Translations under genes and position numbers: made by a program
Assembly (NCBI GenBank): GCA_013398275.1
Contig: VZSE01011604.1
Coordinates: 883,695 to 947,694, forward strand
Reading direction: 5' to 3'
DNA from: Promerops cafer
Taxonomy: Eukaryota > Chordata > Aves > Passeriformes > Nectariniidae
Length of the DNA: 64,000 bases
In this document: piece after piece, positions 59,622 to 64,000 of the stretch
Layout: each line of letters begins with the position of its first letter
Numbering within the stretch: position 1 is the stretch's first letter
Notes under the pieces: generated by a model
The model's input: the letters and a program-made list of their open reading frames with translations, nothing else
What the model was told of the DNA's origin: nothing
Database searches by the model: none

Positions 59622-62600
59622 TTTGGCAACATTTTTGGCATATGAGGATTTGGAACATTGTCTTACTTATAGTAGAACTTGAAACAAACCACAGTTTATA
59701 ACAAGACCTAAATTTATAACAACATTTAGAAATAATTTTCAGATAGTTTTTGTTTAATTTTACTTACTTCCTAAGCAAGAAAGATAAAGACAACTGCCGC
59801 CATAGTACTTTTGTTTGTTCAGAGAGATATAGCATTAACCTTTAACACAATGTATCTTTTTGAATCACTAAGGCTGAAGTTATCTGTCTCCAAACCCTCA
59901 CTAAACAGCCAGGTACACGAGCTGTATTAGCTATTTTTCTTATAAGAACAACCTAGCAGAATATATTGGTCTATCTTTAAATGGCAAATGGCTTACTAGC
60001 AGTGAAACAGTCACCATATAAAAGCATAGCAGAACTCAGCACCTGAATGTGAGTGATTTTCTACTTCACAGCTTTTTCAGTATTCTCTAGCTTGCCCAGA
60101 AGTATGAAGTTTCTGATGGAATTGGGGCATTAATTTTGTGGTGAACCTTTTTTGTATGATCTAATAGTTCATAGAGCTCTAGTAAGCACACGTTGGTTAC
60201 TTAGGCTACAAAAGAGAACTCTTCAGACAGCTGTCATGCTGCATGTCAGCAGTAAAAGGAGGACTGCCAATAAAGTGGGAGAAACCTTGCTGAACTAAAA
60301 AAAAAACGGTGGCACTAGTTGAATGCATAAGATAATGTAATTCTGCTTAGAAATTATACAGAACATTTGATTCTACTAAAGCCTATCTGTAATCTAGACA
60401 ATAAATTAGTCAAAAATCATTATAAAATAAATTAATCTCTTCAAATATGGTCTACAAATTGAATATCAATTTCAATATAGAAACATGTCATTTATAAAGC
60501 ATCTTAAAACTTTTTAATATATCCAGCTTACCTTTATAGATTGTAATTCATACAAAAGACTCTAGTATGGGATAATTATTTTTTAAACATAGTCTTAAAA
60601 TGATTCTTAATTTATGAAGTATTTACTGAAATTACTAGGAATTGGAGTGCTGACAAAGAGGAAGACAAGTTATATTTTTCATGCAGATGCAAACTTGGAT
60701 CTCAGTTGAGAGTACAATGCTAAAACCAGGCTGATCAATCTTAGTATAAAGTATTTTTCTGAAGATATTGAAACATATCCTTGATCCTTAAACTCTTCAA
60801 AGGGAAGTAACATAGAGATCATTAAATCAAAAGAAAGAAGAGGAAAATCATCCAGATTTGTACTGTGGTAGGAACACCTTTTAAACTGCTGCTTCTGCCC
60901 TACTTTTAATAAGCACTTTGATATCCTTCACTCAAGACAAAAGCAACAGATACACAACTAGCCAATTAACCTTAAAAACAACAACAAAAAATAAACTCTA
61001 GAAGGAAAAAAGCACCAGTAAAGATTAAATTTCAGAGGTAACATTACTTGTGTATTCTTGCATGCACCTTTCAAATGCTATGAGCTTTGGAGCAACCACT
61101 GTTCCATGTTTCCTCGAACTGAAGTATTTTTAGCTGCCTCTTGTACCCTGACAATGGATTTAACCTACCAAATTACTCAGGTGTTATGTTGTTACCTCAG
61201 CATTGCTTGCCTTTGATGAAAAACAACTTGGTGCACAGCTTGTACATTCCTAAAATACATCTTAACATCCCTATGTGATAAAATCAGGGCCCAAAGAGTA
61301 AAATGCTCATTGTTTCCTCACACACAGAGGAAGTCATCTTTGTTCACAGCATCTTATTTTCAATGGACAGGATGTAGAAGAATAATTTACTGATACTTAC
61401 ATCTCTGGTTGAAGTATTTCCCTTCCCAGAGCAGGGCATATAGTATTTCATAAAGCACAAATGATTAGATGTTTCAGAACACAGTTCTGCAGCTGCTCAA
61501 AACTATTTTGGGTACTTGCAATAAATAATTCTCCCATTCTGTGACAACAGAAAAAAATGATGGCTTAAAACCAGTTTTGCACAGCCTCCTGCTCCATCTT
61601 AGCCAGAATACACTTTTACAATTGTAATTCCTTGTTTGTATAAGGAGTGAGAAGGTCATAATTTGTCAATTTGTAAAGGGATCAGAATAAGATTTAAAGG
61701 TAATGCATACTAGATTAAGTTCATTTTAAAAAACTAGATAGAAAAGTAGTCATATGACAATTTCTGTCACATTGGAAACCGAATATAATTTTTCCAAACA
61801 AAATTTACTGAACAGTGAAGAAAAATAACAGTTTTGATATTATTCCAAGTTGCTTTTACAGTGGATATTTGGGGGATCTGTCTCTCAGGGATATGTGTAA
61901 TAAGTGTTGCACTTATATTGTTATTTTTTTCAAAGCTTTTTCTTTGATAAATTTGAAATTTTTTTTCTGCTGTCTATCATGGAAAATTCACACACACCAA
62001 TGGAACCTTTTCATGCCCTGCTTACTTTGAATCAGTCTACCAATTAGATGAGCCAAAATACCTTAATTTAAAACTAAATTCCATAGTTCACAAAATCCAA
62101 ATTTCCGTAAATGTAAATCTTATCTGAGCTCTTAGTTGTACCAGCATATAGCTTTTAACTGTCCTTCATTTATACTACTGTTTTAAAAAAGAGTGACAGA
62201 AGCATTGGTCTTCATTCCATGTTTCACCTCTAGTTTCATAATAGTATAGTAATTCAGGCATGATAAATTATCAGTGTTTATTAAGTTTATACACTGCATA
62301 GTTCTTTTATTCCAGCTACCCAGGTGTGATTCTTTCACAAAATGTAATGTTTGGATTTTGTTGGTAATTTCTCCGCAAATAATTATAATATACAAATATT
62401 AATTTTTCAGTTAAAGGAAAGCTGGTTTATACTTATCAGAGTTAAGAAAATCTGCTGTAATTATAACTTTGCTGTTTGTTAGTTAAGTGGATGTAGAACA
62501 CCTACAGCTCCTCCCAATGATTTCATTGACAGCATAGTTCATAGTTTTTTCCACATATACTCAGAGGATTTCAAAACTGCTTGTGAACTTTGGATTGTGA

Positions 62601-64000
62601 TAGTGGTGGTGGGGTGCACGGAAGAATCTCTGTACTAATATATGAATAGAAATGCTTGTGATACATGACTGACAATATTCATTCACTTTATTTTAACAAA
62701 ACCACAAGATTTTATTCCTACTCTAGTTTCCATCTTTTAGCATCTCTTAATATTTGAAGAAGTTTTATTCACAGTGACTCTGTTGCATAGGATAATGAAT
62801 CAACCTTGTTTAAGATTACATTTCAAACCAGAGTGCCTTTTCCTGGACACAGGAAATGAAATTATTCTTCTGTTACAAGTATACAAGGTACACCAAATAC
62901 TTTTAGGGTATTCAATATTATTCTTCCTACTTTCAAGATATCTCTTCACTCTATTTTAAATTAGGATTTCAATGGTATTTTACTCGTACAAGTATTTATT
63001 TGGTTTTGAAACAGTTTCTTATACATATTTCAACCTGCTCTGTAATTTGAAAGATCTTTCTTCTGCTGCTTGGAAAATTAGTAGGATCTGTAAGAAAAAC
63101 AAAGGGTGATTCAGGATTTTTTAAATATTGAAGACCTATAAAGTCTTATTGTGTACTGGTTGATATATCACTACCTCTAATTCCAGAACTGCAATGGCAA
63201 TTACTCTCAGCTTGTGGTAAAGTAGAAAATCAGAACATTTGGAGCAGGCATGGAAAAAAGAAATAGGACAATTATAGAAATTAAATGAAACAGAGGAATA
63301 AAGAGATGATACATTTTTGAAAAGAATTTTAGGAATGTGATTCTTTGTTGTTGTTTGAATCAGTATAGTGCTAAAATAAATCTTTGACATAGATCAGCTA
63401 AATTAGACTGAGATATTTATGGTGCAATAAACCTAACTGCAAACAAGCAGAATGAAACAGAAAGGCCAAGAGAACAGACAAGAAAAATTACTATAAAACT
63501 TGAAGATTTTCAAATAAATGTTGCATTCATTTGTTACTATAATTTAGAAAAAAAGAAAAAAAAAATGTATTTGGACCAATCTGTATTTTACCTCTCCCCT
63601 CCCTTTGATTTTTTAACCCACTTTTGACATGGTACTCTTTGAAAAGATTTTCACCAGATCGTCTTCAAGTATGTCCAGTCTAGGAAAGAAAAAAGCTTTA
63701 CTTTCAAAACAGATAGGGGATTTTGTATTTTCACTTTTGTGTAAGTTTATTCTCCTTCTCCTTTTCTGTTTTTCGCCCAACTCACAGACCACTATTCTCA
63801 ATGTTTATAAAATTATACTATGTTACTTTATATCAAATATACAGAGCAGATACCCATACTAGAAATATTTGAGTCTTGGTTCAACTACACCATCAAGGCT
63901 CTGGGCTTTTGCACAGAGTATTAAGAAAAAGCTACCTGAGGGAATAAACTTTTACAGAATACTGTTGGATCTACATTTAAAAATCCTGAAAACTAGTGAA
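59622..64000. other. AT-rich unique DNA, no gene seen
   Basis: The last 4.4 kb contain no recognisable gene, mobile element or RNA. Frames are short (under 85 codons). A-runs occur near 60298-60307 and 63547-63565. Confidence 0.55.

Noticed and set aside
1..64000. tRNA, rRNA, snRNA or bacterial-type operon or defence system
   Set aside because: No cloverleaf with A/B boxes, rRNA motif or closely packed coding arrangement was seen. The window is vertebrate nuclear DNA.

Overview
This window looks like nuclear DNA from a bird, probably a neoavian or passerine species. The sequence is AT-rich and CpG-poor. Its recognisable repeats are CR1 LINE 3' ends and avian endogenous-retrovirus LTRs, and I saw no mammalian-type SINEs. 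I found no intact protein-coding gene, rRNA, tRNA or CRISPR array. It reads as a gene desert or the inside of a very long intron. Almost all open frames are short and chance-like, or lie inside repeats.

Layout. At 1-10 kb there is unique AT-rich DNA, two LTRs (2481-3020 and 4454-4981) and a G-rich minisatellite (9471-9635). At 10.7-11.6 kb a CR1 tail abuts a decayed coding-like remnant on the minus strand (10830-11551). It has one frameshift and may be a retrocopy or an endogenous viral element. At 13.9-14.25 kb there is a GC-richer island. At 18.26-19.6 kb there is a CR1 tail and then a perfect 113-bp inverted repeat around an 805-bp loop that holds a one-base gap. 19.6-33.9 kb is mostly unique, with a hexanucleotide microsatellite at 30.2 kb, one possible exon and possible regulatory stretches. 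At 33.9-34.8 kb lies the largest CR1 fragment, and at 37.67-38.75 kb a near-complete LTR on the minus strand. At 48.47-49.36 kb a second long CR1 has its last 310 bp repeated on both sides of an N. At 52.3 and 57.6 kb there are short CR1 tails. At 53.68-55.6 kb a minus-strand LTR is broken by two Ns and duplicated blocks. At 59.25-59.62 kb there is a probable small LTR.

There are four isolated Ns (19197, 49050, 54422, 54969). Three sit exactly at the junctions of nearly identical duplicated blocks, which looks like allelic contigs laid end to end in the assembly rather than real tandem duplication. I found no multi-gene system. The items most worth checking are the perfect inverted repeat, the decayed minus-strand coding remnant, and the apparent 596-bp deletion allele at 53.77-54.36 kb.
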